From the NCBI RefSeq assembly GCF_003254565.1, contig NZ_QJRI01000163.1, positions 1 to 64,000 on the forward strand: a stretch of 64,000 bases of DNA, written 5' to 3'. The DNA comes from Flavobacterium nitrogenifigens. GTDB lineage: Bacteria > Bacteroidota > Bacteroidia > Flavobacteriales > Flavobacteriaceae. This document shows positions 39,759 through 48,469 of the stretch, one piece after another (position 1 is the first letter of the stretch; every line of letters begins with the position of its first letter). The notes below the pieces were generated by a model that searched no databases, was not told the DNA's origin, and saw only the letters and a list, made by a program, of their open reading frames with translations. The translations under genes and the position numbers were made by a program.

Positions 39759-40421
39759 ATGATTAAAACAGTAATTTTTGATATGGATGGCGTGATCGTT
39801 GACACGGAACCCGTTCATCGTTATGCCTATTATTTACAATTTTCAGAATTGAATATCGAAGTTCCTGAAGAAATGTATACCACATTTACAGGATTTTCAA
39901 CTCGAAATACATTTCAGACTTTAAAAAGTTATTTTCCTACTGTAGAGCAGGAAGTTGAAGATCTGATTCAGAGAAAAAGAACCATTTTTAATGATGCTTT
40001 TGATACTAAAGAAGATTTATATCTTTTAGAAGGTGTGGAAGATCTGATTAAAGATTTGTATAACAATGGCATACAATTGATTTTAGCTTCATCGGCATCA
40101 AAAGTTACTATTGATCGCGTTTTTACGAGATTTAATCTTCATCAATATTTTACACATATTGTGAGCGGTGAAGATTTTCCGCAGTCAAAACCAAATCCAG
40201 CTATATTTATTCACGCAGCTTCATTGTCTGTTGCTCCAAAAGAAGAATGTATTATCATTGAAGACAGTACAAATGGGGTAAAAGCAGCAAAAGGTGCCGG
40301 AATTTATTGTGTAGGATACAAAAGCGAACATTCTCATCTTCAAGATTTGTCTGAAGCTGATTTAGTTATAGAACATTTTAACGAATTAAATGCTGAAAAA
40401 ATATCACAGCTAAAGGGTTGA
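39759..40421 (+). CDS. HAD-family phosphatase, beta-phosphoglucomutase-like
   Basis: The 220-residue protein has HAD motif I DMDGVIVDT at residues 8-16, motif II LASSAS, motif III Lys in SKPNP and motif IV IIEDSTNGVKAAKGAG. A four-helix cap follows motif I. This is the subfamily that includes beta-phosphoglucomutase and sugar-phosphate phosphatases; the substrate cannot be told from sequence. The ATG follows a repeat-rich gap. Confidence 0.88.
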   Translation: MIKTVIFDMDGVIVDTEPVHRYAYYLQFSELNIEVPEEMYTTFTGFSTRNTFQTLKSYFPTVEQEVEDLIQRKRTIFNDAFDTKEDLYLLEGVEDLIKDLYNNGIQLILASSASKVTIDRVFTRFNLHQYFTHIVSGEDFPQSKPNPAIFIHAASLSVAPKEECIIIEDSTNGVKAAKGAGIYCVGYKSEHSHLQDLSEADLVIEHFNELNAEKISQLKG

Positions 40422-40440
40422 ATTATAGAAAATTTAACAT

Positions 40441-40468
40441 TTGTTCCCTGATTGAATTTGTAAATTTG
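40441..40468 (+). promoter_or_regulatory. Promoter of the DUF2911 gene
   Basis: TTG (40441-40443), 17 bases, then TAAATTTG (40461-40468), 22 bases before the start codon. Confidence 0.7.
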
Positions 40469-40490
40469 AATAAAAATAAAACTTAAAATA

Positions 40491-41333
40491 ATGAAAAAAA
40501 TACTTATTGCTTTAGCCCTGATCTTAGGACCATTAGCATCAGAAGCACAAGTAAAAACACCGCAAGCAAGTCCAAAAGGATATATTAAACAAACTGTTGG
40601 TTTAACCGATGTTGAAGTTACGTATTCAAGACCGGGAGCAAGAGGAAGAGCTGTATTCGGAAATTTAGTTCCATTTGGAAAACTATGGAGAACTGGAGCT
40701 AACGAGAATACAATCATTAACTTTAGCGATGATGTTATAATTGACGGAAAAACGCTAAAGAAAGGAAAATATGCAATCTATACAGTTCCTAGAATCGAAA
40801 GCTGGGATATCATTTTTTATCTTTCTACAGACAACTGGGGGTTGCCGGAAAACTGGAGTGACGCTTACGTAGCTTTAAAAACTACTGTAAAAGAAGAGGC
40901 TTTGCCAACTCCTGTTGAAACATTTACAATCGGAATTAACGGTTTAGATCCAAATTTTGGTTATTTAGATATTTCTTGGGAAAACTCTCATGTTGCTTTA
41001 AAATTTGAAGTTCCAACTGCTAAAATTGCTACAGCAAGTATCGACAAAGCTTTGGCTGGTCCAACTTGGAATGATTATTTTGCAGCATCTCAATACTTAT
41101 TCCAATCAAACGGAAACATTGAAACTGCTAGAAATTATGTAGACAAAGCTCTTGATATGAGTTCAGACAAACCTTATTATGTTTCAAGATTAAAATCTTT
41201 AATCCAAGCAAAACAAGGTGATAAAAAAGGCGCAATCGAAACTGCAAAAGCTTCTTTAGCATCTGCAGAAGCGGCAAACAACGCTGATTACGTAAAATTG
41301 AACAAAGACAGTATCGCTGAGTGGAGCAGATAA
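40491..41333 (+). CDS. Exported DUF2911 protein
   Basis: The 280-residue protein has a signal peptide (1-19, ending SEAQ). The DUF2911 domain (about 25-165) contains VTYSRPGARGRAVFG, WRTGANENTIINF and KGKYAIYTVP. The C-terminal part (about 185-280) looks helical and TPR-like (ARNYVDKALDMS, KGAIETAKASLASAE). It is common in Bacteroidota and of unknown function. Promoter and terminator suggest a single-gene transcript. Confidence 0.88.
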   Translation: MKKILIALALILGPLASEAQVKTPQASPKGYIKQTVGLTDVEVTYSRPGARGRAVFGNLVPFGKLWRTGANENTIINFSDDVIIDGKTLKKGKYAIYTVPRIESWDIIFYLSTDNWGLPENWSDAYVALKTTVKEEALPTPVETFTIGINGLDPNFGYLDISWENSHVALKFEVPTAKIATASIDKALAGPTWNDYFAASQYLFQSNGNIETARNYVDKALDMSSDKPYYVSRLKSLIQAKQGDKKGAIETAKASLASAEAANNADYVKLNKDSIAEWSR

Positions 41334-41355
41334 GTTTGTAAATTTTCAACATATA

Positions 41356-41397
41356 AAATTCCAAATTCCAAGACTTTCGGGTTTTGGAATTTTTTTT
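41356..41397 (+). terminator. Terminator after the DUF2911 gene (AATTCCAA type)
   Basis: AAATTCCAA pairs with TTGGAATTT around a GAC-TTTCG-GG region, followed by eight T residues. It shares its core with the terminators at 18341 and 30532. Confidence 0.82.
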
Positions 41398-41410
41398 AGA
41401 ATAAATATAG

Positions 41411-41449
41411 ACAGACTTGTCTGTTTGTTTGTAAAATATTTTATCTTTG
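41411..41449 (+). promoter_or_regulatory. TetR-type operator and promoter of the TetR/DUF1348 operon
   Basis: ACAGAC-TT-GTCTGT (41411-41424) is a perfect 6-bp inverted repeat around the expected -33 region. TATCTTTG (41442-41449) is a TAnnTTTG box, 20 bases before the TetR start at 41470. Such placement is typical of TetR-family autorepression. Confidence 0.68.
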
Positions 41450-41469
41450 TAAACATAAATTGCCATGCT

Positions 41470-41991
41470 ATGCTGCCAAAAGAAAGAATACTAGAAAAAA
41501 CATTTACTTTATTTCACACGCAAGGTTATAATGCCACAGGAATAAATCAGATTATTGAAGAGGCAAAAGTGGCTAAAGCTAGTTTTTATCAGCACTTTAA
41601 ATCTAAAGAAGATTTGTGTGTGGCTTTTTTAAATCAGCGTCATTTCTTTTGGTTTGAAGAATTACAAAAGTTTACATCAAAAGAAGAGGATAGGAAACTA
41701 AAAATTTTAGCTTCTTTTGATTTCTTAATTTATATGAATAAAAAGGAAAATTATAGAGGTTGCAGTTTTCTAAATATTCTATCAGAGATTCAATCAGATA
41801 ATATTAAAATTTTAGATGTCATTCAAAATCATAAAGCTGATCTACGTGTCTATTTTAATGAAATTTTAAATGATAATCTTTTATCAGACCACGTGTATCT
41901 GCTTTTTGAGAGTTGTATTATAGAAAGTCAACTTTTTAAATCAAATCAACTTATTGAGCAAACTAAGAAAATTATTCAAACTTTAATCTAA
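41470..41991 (+). CDS. TetR/AcrR family transcriptional regulator
   Basis: The 173-residue protein has the N-terminal helix-turn-helix (about 2-48: [44 protein letters not shown]). The C-terminal ligand domain includes [12 protein letters not shown], a form common in TetR proteins that sense small organic compounds. The longer frame from 41425 overlaps the promoter and was rejected in favour of the ATG at 41470. The next gene starts 5 bases downstream, so they form an operon. Confidence 0.9.
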   Translation: MLPKERILEKTFTLFHTQGYNATGINQIIEEAKVAKASFYQHFKSKEDLCVAFLNQRHFFWFEELQKFTSKEEDRKLKILASFDFLIYMNKKENYRGCSFLNILSEIQSDNIKILDVIQNHKADLRVYFNEILNDNLLSDHVYLLFESCIIESQLFKSNQLIEQTKKIIQTLI

Positions 41992-41996
41992 TTATT

Positions 41997-42410
41997 ATGG
42001 AACAGAAATTGCCATTGCCACCTTTCTCGCATGAAACAGCAATAGAAAAAATTCAATTAGCAGAAGATGCTTGGAACAGTCAGGATCCTGAAAGGGTTTC
42101 AAAAGCGTATACTATAGACAGCGAATGGAGAAACAGAGATAAATTTGTAAACGGGCGTGATGAAATCATTCTTTTTTTAACCGAAAAATGGAAAAAAGAG
42201 AGAAATTACAAATTAAAAAAGGAGTATTGGGCTCATACCGAAAACAGAATTGCTGTTCGATTTGAGTACGAATATCAGGATATTGATGGAAACTGGTTTA
42301 GAGCCTATGGGAATGAAAACTGGGAATTTGATGCAAATGGATTAATGCAGAAAAGATTTGCCAGCATAAACGATCTTCTTATCTCAGAAGAAACTAGGAA
42401 ATTTAAATAA
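41997..42410 (+). CDS. DUF1348 NTF2-like protein
   Basis: The 137-residue protein is a near-complete match to the DUF1348 pattern: [82 protein letters not shown] and a final ASINDLLIS. It is an NTF2-like fold of unknown activity and probably cytoplasmic. It is co-transcribed with the TetR regulator and so is likely induced by that regulator's ligand. Confidence 0.9.
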   Translation: MEQKLPLPPFSHETAIEKIQLAEDAWNSQDPERVSKAYTIDSEWRNRDKFVNGRDEIILFLTEKWKKERNYKLKKEYWAHTENRIAVRFEYEYQDIDGNWFRAYGNENWEFDANGLMQKRFASINDLLISEETRKFK

Positions 42411-42419
42411 ACCCTTAAA

Positions 42420-43049
42420 CTAATTCATGCTAGGCGGTTCTGGAATCTTAATTTTTTGCTTAATTTTCTTTACAATCAAAAGATAGAAAGTAATTCCTCC
42501 TAAAATAATAAGAAGTGCAATCTGGAGCTGGCCTAGTACATTATTTCTGCTATACATCGCATTTGCAACTGCAAGTTTTGCTTTTCCTTCTTCAATCTGA
42601 ATTTCTGAAAGAGATTCAAGTGTTTTTAAAGCTTCAGCGCTAGAAAAGGCAATTTTATTCCAATTTTTGCTTTCGACTTGCTTGTTTATTTCTTTGCAGG
42701 AAAGCAAAAAGGCATCAAAATACTGTTTTTCTTTGTCTGTTAAAACTGTTTTGGCGTATAAATCGTCAATGTTATGAATAATATCAAGAGTTTGAATAAT
42801 TTCATCTTTTTTGATAACGTCGCTCAAATTCAGCTTTTCAGCTTCAGCCTTTATAAAATGGAGTTCTTTTGAATATTGAAAAATATAATGCGCAACAACC
42901 AATCGGTCTTTGTAAATCGCATTGATATTATCGTTCACATTTTTGGAATTTCGCAGCGTATTAAAGTTACCAAGCAGAATGATAAGCATTACGATTAGTA
43001 ATATAAAAGCAGCTTTAGTTTTGTTGCTGTATCTTTTTTGATCTTTCAT
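42420..43049 (-). CDS. Orphan membrane protein with four-helix-bundle sensor domain
   Basis: The 209-residue protein has two spans (about 13-32 and 176-196) enclosing a roughly 140-residue extracytoplasmic helical region (NVNDNINAIYKDRLVVAHYIFQ, LDIIHNIDDLYAKTVLTDKEKQYF). This resembles the four-helix-bundle ligand domain of chemoreceptors and sensor kinases. Only about 13 residues follow the second span, so there is no HAMP, kinase or methyl-accepting output. It is 22 bases downstream of another membrane protein and may act with it. Confidence 0.68.
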   Translation of the reverse strand: MKDQKRYSNKTKAAFILLIVMLIILLGNFNTLRNSKNVNDNINAIYKDRLVVAHYIFQYSKELHFIKAEAEKLNLSDVIKKDEIIQTLDIIHNIDDLYAKTVLTDKEKQYFDAFLLSCKEINKQVESKNWNKIAFSSAEALKTLESLSEIQIEEGKAKLAVANAMYSRNNVLGQLQIALLIILGGITFYLLIVKKIKQKIKIPEPPSMN

Positions 43050-43071
43050 AACGTTTTTAGGAAACTAAAAT

Positions 43072-43674
43072 TTAGTCAATCATTTTGTTCTCATTGAGCG
43101 CAATGTTTTTTATGGATGCTAAAGGAGTAATTTTTATTTTTTTGTCTCCCTTAACAAGGTAGAAATAATACAAGCTATTATTTCCAATGATAAAAACATT
43201 TTTAGATTCGCCTTCATTAAAATCCAGCTGATAGCTGTAATCTAATTTGTTTTCTTTTAGCTTTTTCGTAGTAAAGTATCCGCCAGCTAATCCGTAACCT
43301 AAAAAAAAGGACAATAGAAAAACTACAAGAGATTTTATGGCAATACCATTATAGTAGCTTTTAGTTTCTTCTGGAGATAATTCGTCAGTTGATTTTAATT
43401 CGAAAGATCTTTTTACAAATGCCAAATCTTTATTCTTCGCCAAGAAGGAAGGAAGATAAAAATGAGCTAAAAAAAGTATCGTGATTGCTGCTAAAATAAT
43501 CGGATTCGAAGTAAATTCAGCGATTGGACTAATTAATATATCCATTATTGTAGAATACCTCAATATATTAATCCCGAATTGGTAGTAAAATATACTATCC
43601 TTTAGTATTCCCATTAAAATCAGAAATAGATATCCAAAAGGCAATAGCTTTTCTAAGTCGTCTGAAATCTTCAT
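43072..43674 (-). CDS. Membrane protein of unknown function
   Basis: The 200-residue protein has about three hydrophobic spans (about 8-28, 55-77 and 110-132) and a C-terminal soluble region of short strands (KLDYSYQLDFNEGESKNVFIIGNNSLYYFYLVKG). I do not recognise the family. It is transcribed with the orphan four-helix-bundle gene downstream (22-base gap). Confidence 0.6.
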   Translation of the reverse strand: MKISDDLEKLLPFGYLFLILMGILKDSIFYYQFGINILRYSTIMDILISPIAEFTSNPIILAAITILFLAHFYLPSFLAKNKDLAFVKRSFELKSTDELSPEETKSYYNGIAIKSLVVFLLSFFLGYGLAGGYFTTKKLKENKLDYSYQLDFNEGESKNVFIIGNNSLYYFYLVKGDKKIKITPLASIKNIALNENKMID

Positions 43675-43796
43675 TTATCTAGTTTAAGATTGGTTTAGTT
43701 TTGGTCAGTCTTACAACTTACTAAAATAGTCTTTTTTACTTACAATAAATGGAGAATTATATTCTAATGAAATTGCATTTATAAATTTTTTGGAGC

Positions 43797-43871
43797 TAAT
43801 TCCTGCTGTACGCTATATCTTTTGTGGTGAACGCCACCACAAAAGGATGCCGCTACCATCAGGGCTAGGGC
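43797..43871 (-). repeat. Dispersed structured intergenic repeat, copy 2 (inverted)
   Basis: On the minus strand it reads CTAGCCCTGATGG, then CGGCATCCTTTTGTGGTGG, a short loop and CCACCACAAAAGAT-type complement, ending CAGCAGGAATTAG. It shares the ends, the ATCCTTTTGTG/CACAAAAGAT stem and overall size with copy 1 at 23086-23174. It fills much of the 252-base gap between the membrane protein and the symporter. Confidence 0.7.
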
Positions 43872-43926
43872 ATCAGCATTTTTTTGGAAGAATCCATTTT
43901 AATTAACAAATGTCCTTATTTATAAT

Positions 43927-45651
43927 TTATTCAAGAATTAATTCATTATCATCTGATTTTCCCCTGAAAAACAAAAACTGAAGTAAAAGTGCCAGTACAA
44001 TTGTCAAAATAGCTCCAATGAAATTAAGCCATAAATAACCCAATTTTTCCTGGCTATAAATCATAAAATAATAGATCACAAAAATAGTAAGCTGGCTTAT
44101 GATAGCGCTTATAAACATTGGTTTTGCTTGAACTTTTTTAGTATAAAAAGCCACAAGGAATATTCCTAGAACAGTTCCGTAGAAAATTGAACCAATAATA
44201 TTTACAAGCTGAATTAAATTTTCAAATAAAGTTCCGACACAAGCAAAAAGTATTGCTACAATTCCCCAGAAAAGAGTAAAAAACTTAGTAACATGCAAAT
44301 AATGTTTTTCTGATTTTTCTTCTTTCTGATTTCGTTTGTAAATATCAATTGCTGTAGTTGAAGCCAAAGCGGTTAATCCAGAAGCTGTAGAAGACATCGC
44401 AGCCGAAAGAATAACTGCCAATAGCAATCCGATGAGACCTTTTGGCAAATAATGCAAAATGAAATGAAAGAATACATAATCTTTATCATTAGTTTCTGAA
44501 TTACTATCTGCTCTCGAAATGATTTCTTTAGCTTTATCGCGAAGATCTTTTTCTTTGTTTGATAAGGCAACCAATTCTTTACGCAAAATTGGATTGTCGT
44601 AATCTTGGTTTAGCTGATCGATATATAATAAGTTTATTACTTTTTTATCTTCTGAAAGCTTTACCAATTTTTCTTCTAAGACATGATATTCCTGTTTGTA
44701 AGGAGACTTCTCAATAGCAATCTTGTTATTCGGATTAAAATTTAAAGGTACTGGATTGAATTGAAAAAAAACAAAAACCATAACTCCTGTCAAAAGAATG
44801 AAGAACTGCATTGGCACTTTCAGCAATCCATTCATTATTAAACCCATTTGGCTTTCACGAACTGATTTACCAGATAAATAACGTCCAACTTGAGACTGGT
44901 CTGTACCAAAATAGGCTAGGGCAAGGAAGAAACCTCCTGTAATACCGCTCCAGAAAGTATATTTTTCTTCGGGATCAAAAGAAAAATCAACAATATTCAT
45001 TTTATCATTTGCGCCTGCAATATGCAACGCGCTGTTGAAAGTCATATCGTTTGGAAGATAATGCAGTATCAAGAAAAACGTAATAAACATTCCAGACATG
45101 ATAACGAACATCTGCTGTTTTTGCGTAACGTTAACTGCTTTTGTACCACCAGAAAAAGTATAGATAATTACCATCACTCCAATAATGATGTTCATTCCGG
45201 TTAAGTTCCATCCTAGGAGAGCAGACAAAATAATAGCTGGAGCATAAATGGTTAAGCCGGTTCCTAGACCTCTTTGCACTAAAAATAAAATGGCGGCTAG
45301 TGAACGTGTTTTGACATCAAATCTTCGTTCTAAAAATTCGTATGCAGTAAAAACTTTACTTTTATGATAAAGTGGAATAAAAGTCAAACAAATGACAATC
45401 ATGGCAATTGGCAAACCAAAATAAAACTGAACAAAACCCATTCCGTCGTGATATGCTTGTCCAGGTGTAGATAAGAAGGTAATCGCGCTGGCTTGCGTTG
45501 CCATTACAGAAAGTCCTACAGTATACCAAGGTGTTTCATTGTTTCCTAAAATGAAATCTTCAACGTTTTTACTCCCTCGGGTTTTCCAAGAGCCATATCC
45601 AACAATAAATAATAGTGTTACAATAAGTACGATCCAGTCAAATAGCTGCAT
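43927..45651 (-). CDS. Sodium:solute symporter (SSS family)
   Basis: The 574-residue protein has about 13-14 membrane spans. Signature segments are WYTVGLSVMATQASAITFLSTPGQAY near the start, GTDQSQVGRYLSGKSVRESQMG in the central part and SAAMSSTASGLTALASTTAIDIY later. It has a charged insert (about 305-395) between spans in place of a short loop. Sodium-coupled uptake of a sugar-like or organic solute is likely; the substrate is unknown. It lies 3 bases after a 35-residue membrane protein in the same operon as a PIG-L deacetylase. Confidence 0.93.
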   Translation of the reverse strand: MQLFDWIVLIVTLLFIVGYGSWKTRGSKNVEDFILGNNETPWYTVGLSVMATQASAITFLSTPGQAYHDGMGFVQFYFGLPIAMIVICLTFIPLYHKSKVFTAYEFLERRFDVKTRSLAAILFLVQRGLGTGLTIYAPAIILSALLGWNLTGMNIIIGVMVIIYTFSGGTKAVNVTQKQQMFVIMSGMFITFFLILHYLPNDMTFNSALHIAGANDKMNIVDFSFDPEEKYTFWSGITGGFFLALAYFGTDQSQVGRYLSGKSVRESQMGLIMNGLLKVPMQFFILLTGVMVFVFFQFNPVPLNFNPNNKIAIEKSPYKQEYHVLEEKLVKLSEDKKVINLLYIDQLNQDYDNPILRKELVALSNKEKDLRDKAKEIISRADSNSETNDKDYVFFHFILHYLPKGLIGLLLAVILSAAMSSTASGLTALASTTAIDIYKRNQKEEKSEKHYLHVTKFFTLFWGIVAILFACVGTLFENLIQLVNIIGSIFYGTVLGIFLVAFYTKKVQAKPMFISAIISQLTIFVIYYFMIYSQEKLGYLWLNFIGAILTIVLALLLQFLFFRGKSDDNELILE

Positions 45652-45654
45652 AGG

Positions 45655-45762
45655 TTATGAGTATAATTGCATGATTAAAAGAAAAATAGCTATGTAAATC
45701 GCATTAACGATTAAGACGTAAGTGTAGCTTTTTTTCCATTTTTTTGTCTTTTTGGCTTCCAT
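45655..45762 (-). CDS. Small single-span membrane protein (35 residues)
   Basis: A complete ATG-to-TAA frame encodes 35 residues: a strongly basic N-terminus (MEAKKTKKWKKSYTY) and one hydrophobic span (about 16-33, VLIVNAIYIAIFLLIMQL). The charge pattern predicts the N-terminus inside. It begins 4 bases after the PIG-L stop and ends 3 bases before the symporter start, so it fits exactly into the operon. It may be a small subunit or stabiliser of the symporter, by analogy with other small transporter-associated proteins. That role is inference. Confidence 0.7.
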   Translation of the reverse strand: MEAKKTKKWKKSYTYVLIVNAIYIAIFLLIMQLYS

Positions 45763-45766
45763 ATTT

Positions 45767-48298
45767 TTACTGCTTTAAATCTTGTTTTGGAGCTTCAATC
45801 GGCTGTTTTAGAGAAATAATATTAGATAATAATCTATATGCTCCAGAAACACCTTCTGGTAATTCTCTAAAGAAACTCAAACCAGTGTAAATATAATATC
45901 CTTTTCCGTATGGAGCGACCAATAAAGCGCCATCTTTTGCAGATTCTCCTTTGTCATGTGATGAAATAATAGGAGTGAAGGCAGGATCATATTCATTTGG
46001 ATAATACAAACCTTGCTCTTGTGTCCAACCTTGGAAATCTTTTTCAGAGATTTTATTTGGCGTATTTAAAACAGGATGATTTGGCGCTAAGAATGTAATT
46101 TTAGCATTTTCTTCTGTCACACGGTCATTTGATAATTTTAGCGAATATGGTGCAATTTTATCCGTAACCAGTTTTCCGTTTGTATTGTATTGAACAATCA
46201 TATTTTTACCGCTTTTGACAAAATTGAAAAGTATATTCTGTTTGTTTGCTAAAGCATTCACAGTATTATAGGCACGGATTCCTGTAATTACAGTGTTGAA
46301 AGAATCTAGTTTTTGAGGCGTAATTTCTTCTGGTTTTAAGATAGAAACTTTATATCCCATTTGGGTTAAACTTTCAGGAACTTCATCTCCAGCACCCATA
46401 ATGTAAGCAATGGCATCTCCAGAAATTTTCAAATCAATTCTAATGCATTTTGATTCGGCTGGTTTCAAAACCATTTGTTTGGTAATATGAGGAAAATCAA
46501 TAATTGTCTCGTCTTTGTCAAAACGCTTTCCGTCTACAATTGCTACACTTTTTGCAGTAACTTCTTCTGGATTTACAGGAGGAGTTACTTCAAAATAAAA
46601 GATTTGTTCTGTACCTTTTTTATCCAAAGCAAACGGAATTTCTTTTGGTGAGACCGTCCAGCTTTTTGGTAATTCTAATTGTAGGTTTCCTTTCACATCG
46701 TCTTTTCCTGCACGAACTTTTACTGGGACCATTTTGCTTTTAGTATTTCCAAAAATCAAAACTCTTTCTAATATTGAAGTTGTAACTTCTGGCACAATAT
46801 CAAGGAAATTATACATTTCGCCTTTCACGCCATCATTGTATTTATACACAACAGTACGTTCAAACGGAATTTCGACATCATTGACTTTTACATTAAAAAT
46901 CACTTTTGTGTCTCGTATAATATCTGGAATACCAATGTTTTCTTGATTCGAAACGGTATACATTCCAACTGTAGCTTTTTCTTTTAGCCAATATGGTTGT
47001 GTGTATTCTATATTGTTAGGAAGTTGCAATTGCAAATTGATTCTCTGATCATTGTTGTTTTTTAAAACAATATTTTGAGCTGTTGTCTGATTGTTTGGAA
47101 GTGTAGTTACACTCATTAATTCCATTCCTACAGAACATCTGTTGATAGCTTCTAAGCTTAATTTAATTGTACTTCCTGGAGTCGCTTCTTGTTCACTGGC
47201 AACAGCTTCAAGATATAAACCTGAACAAGAGGCAATAATGTTTTTTATAGCTGCCGATTTAATCTCTTTCCAATGTGTATCGTCTAATGCTTGAATCATG
47301 GCATATGCTTTAACTAAATCTGGAATACTTGCAGCAGGATGGCTGAAATCGTATTTTGAAATAATTGCAGCAATTAAATCGCCAACTGGTTTTCCGTTTT
47401 TAACACGGTTCCAACTTGTATCTATTCCGTCAAATAAATTATCGCGTTCTTTTGGAGTTTCTCCATTTATAAGTTCCAAATATTCAGTTTCTTCACCTCG
47501 AACACCCGTACTTCCAAAACCTTGCGATTGGTGACGGCTTCGGCTTAAAGCTGCGATTTCTTGATTTGATTTTCCGATTCCCGTGTAATAAACACCTGTT
47601 TCAAGCTTTGTAAACTTTGATTTGTCAGCGGCATCAAATTTTTCTTGACTTCCATAAAACCACCAAGACGGATTAAAGAATTGGCGTTTTACCTGCCAAG
47701 GCGAAACGTATTTTAATTGTTCAGGATAAATTTTAGGATCGTTTGTAAGTTTGAAACTTTCAACGCTTAACATAGCAGACGAAGTATGATGCCCGTGAGT
47801 TGTACCTGGCGAACGGTGATCAAAACGATTGATGATAATGTCTGGCTGGAATTTTCGTATTGTCCAAACCACATCGGCAAGGACTTTGTTTTTGTCCCAA
47901 ATGTCTAAAGTTTCATCAGGATTTTTAGAAAAACCAAAATCATTTGCTCTAGAAAAGAATTGTTCTCCTCCATCAATTTTTCGAGCTTCAATCAATTCTT
48001 GAGTTCTTATTACACCTAAAAGTTCACGCAATTGAGGTCCGATTAAGTTTTGTCCTCCATCACCACGAGTCAATGACAAATAACCTGTTCTAGCATTCAT
48101 ATCATTGGCTAAATACGAAATCATTCTGGTATTTTCATCATCAGGATGTGCGGCAACATACAATACAGAACCTAAAAAGTTTAACTTTTTGATTTGATTG
48201 TAAATTTCAACTGAATTTGGTTTTTGTGGCTGCTGAGCAAACGAAACCTGAAAACCGATAAAAAATAAAAGAAAGATCTGGATCTGTATTTTTCGCAT
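45767..48298 (-). CDS. Exported PIG-L family deacetylase, multidomain
   Basis: The 843-residue protein has a signal peptide (MRKIQIQIFLLFFIGFQVSFAQ). The LmbE/PIG-L N-acetylglucosamine-deacetylase domain (about 40-300) contains the zinc motif AHPDDE and the distal THGHH. C-terminal beta domains and a glutamine-amidotransferase-like segment (about 620-830: AYIMGAGDEVPESLTQMGYKVSIL) follow. It probably deacetylates an amino-sugar conjugate in the envelope. Start choice: an upstream in-frame ATG at 48328 sits immediately after a -7 box, so 48298 is preferred. It heads an operon with the small membrane protein and the symporter. Confidence 0.88.
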   Translation of the reverse strand: MRKIQIQIFLLFFIGFQVSFAQQPQKPNSVEIYNQIKKLNFLGSVLYVAAHPDDENTRMISYLANDMNARTGYLSLTRGDGGQNLIGPQLRELLGVIRTQELIEARKIDGGEQFFSRANDFGFSKNPDETLDIWDKNKVLADVVWTIRKFQPDIIINRFDHRSPGTTHGHHTSSAMLSVESFKLTNDPKIYPEQLKYVSPWQVKRQFFNPSWWFYGSQEKFDAADKSKFTKLETGVYYTGIGKSNQEIAALSRSRHQSQGFGSTGVRGEETEYLELINGETPKERDNLFDGIDTSWNRVKNGKPVGDLIAAIISKYDFSHPAASIPDLVKAYAMIQALDDTHWKEIKSAAIKNIIASCSGLYLEAVASEQEATPGSTIKLSLEAINRCSVGMELMSVTTLPNNQTTAQNIVLKNNNDQRINLQLQLPNNIEYTQPYWLKEKATVGMYTVSNQENIGIPDIIRDTKVIFNVKVNDVEIPFERTVVYKYNDGVKGEMYNFLDIVPEVTTSILERVLIFGNTKSKMVPVKVRAGKDDVKGNLQLELPKSWTVSPKEIPFALDKKGTEQIFYFEVTPPVNPEEVTAKSVAIVDGKRFDKDETIIDFPHITKQMVLKPAESKCIRIDLKISGDAIAYIMGAGDEVPESLTQMGYKVSILKPEEITPQKLDSFNTVITGIRAYNTVNALANKQNILFNFVKSGKNMIVQYNTNGKLVTDKIAPYSLKLSNDRVTEENAKITFLAPNHPVLNTPNKISEKDFQGWTQEQGLYYPNEYDPAFTPIISSHDKGESAKDGALLVAPYGKGYYIYTGLSFFRELPEGVSGAYRLLSNIISLKQPIEAPKQDLKQ

Positions 48299-48330
48299 GG
48301 TAAATGTTAGGTGTTTTTTTGAAATCATTC

Positions 48331-48338
48331 CAAAAATA
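48331..48338 (-). promoter_or_regulatory. -7 promoter box for the PIG-L operon
   Basis: Minus-strand TATTTTTG matches TAnnTTTG and lies 32 bases before the chosen start. Confidence 0.5.
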
Positions 48339-48413
48339 GTAATTATTTTATGTAAGATTATTTAAATGAATTGTTAACGCTCAATAATTATACCTTTCTG
48401 TAAACAAAAGCAA

Positions 48414-48449
48414 CAAAAAAAGCTGTTAGAACTTAATCTAACAGCTTTT
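48414..48449 (-). terminator. Terminator of the LVIVD-like lipoprotein gene
   Basis: AAAGCTGTTAGA and TCTAACAGCTTT form a perfect 12-bp stem with a T run on the minus strand, about 20 bases after the stop. Confidence 0.88.
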
Positions 48450-48469
48450 CTTTAAGAGTTTTGAAGTGT

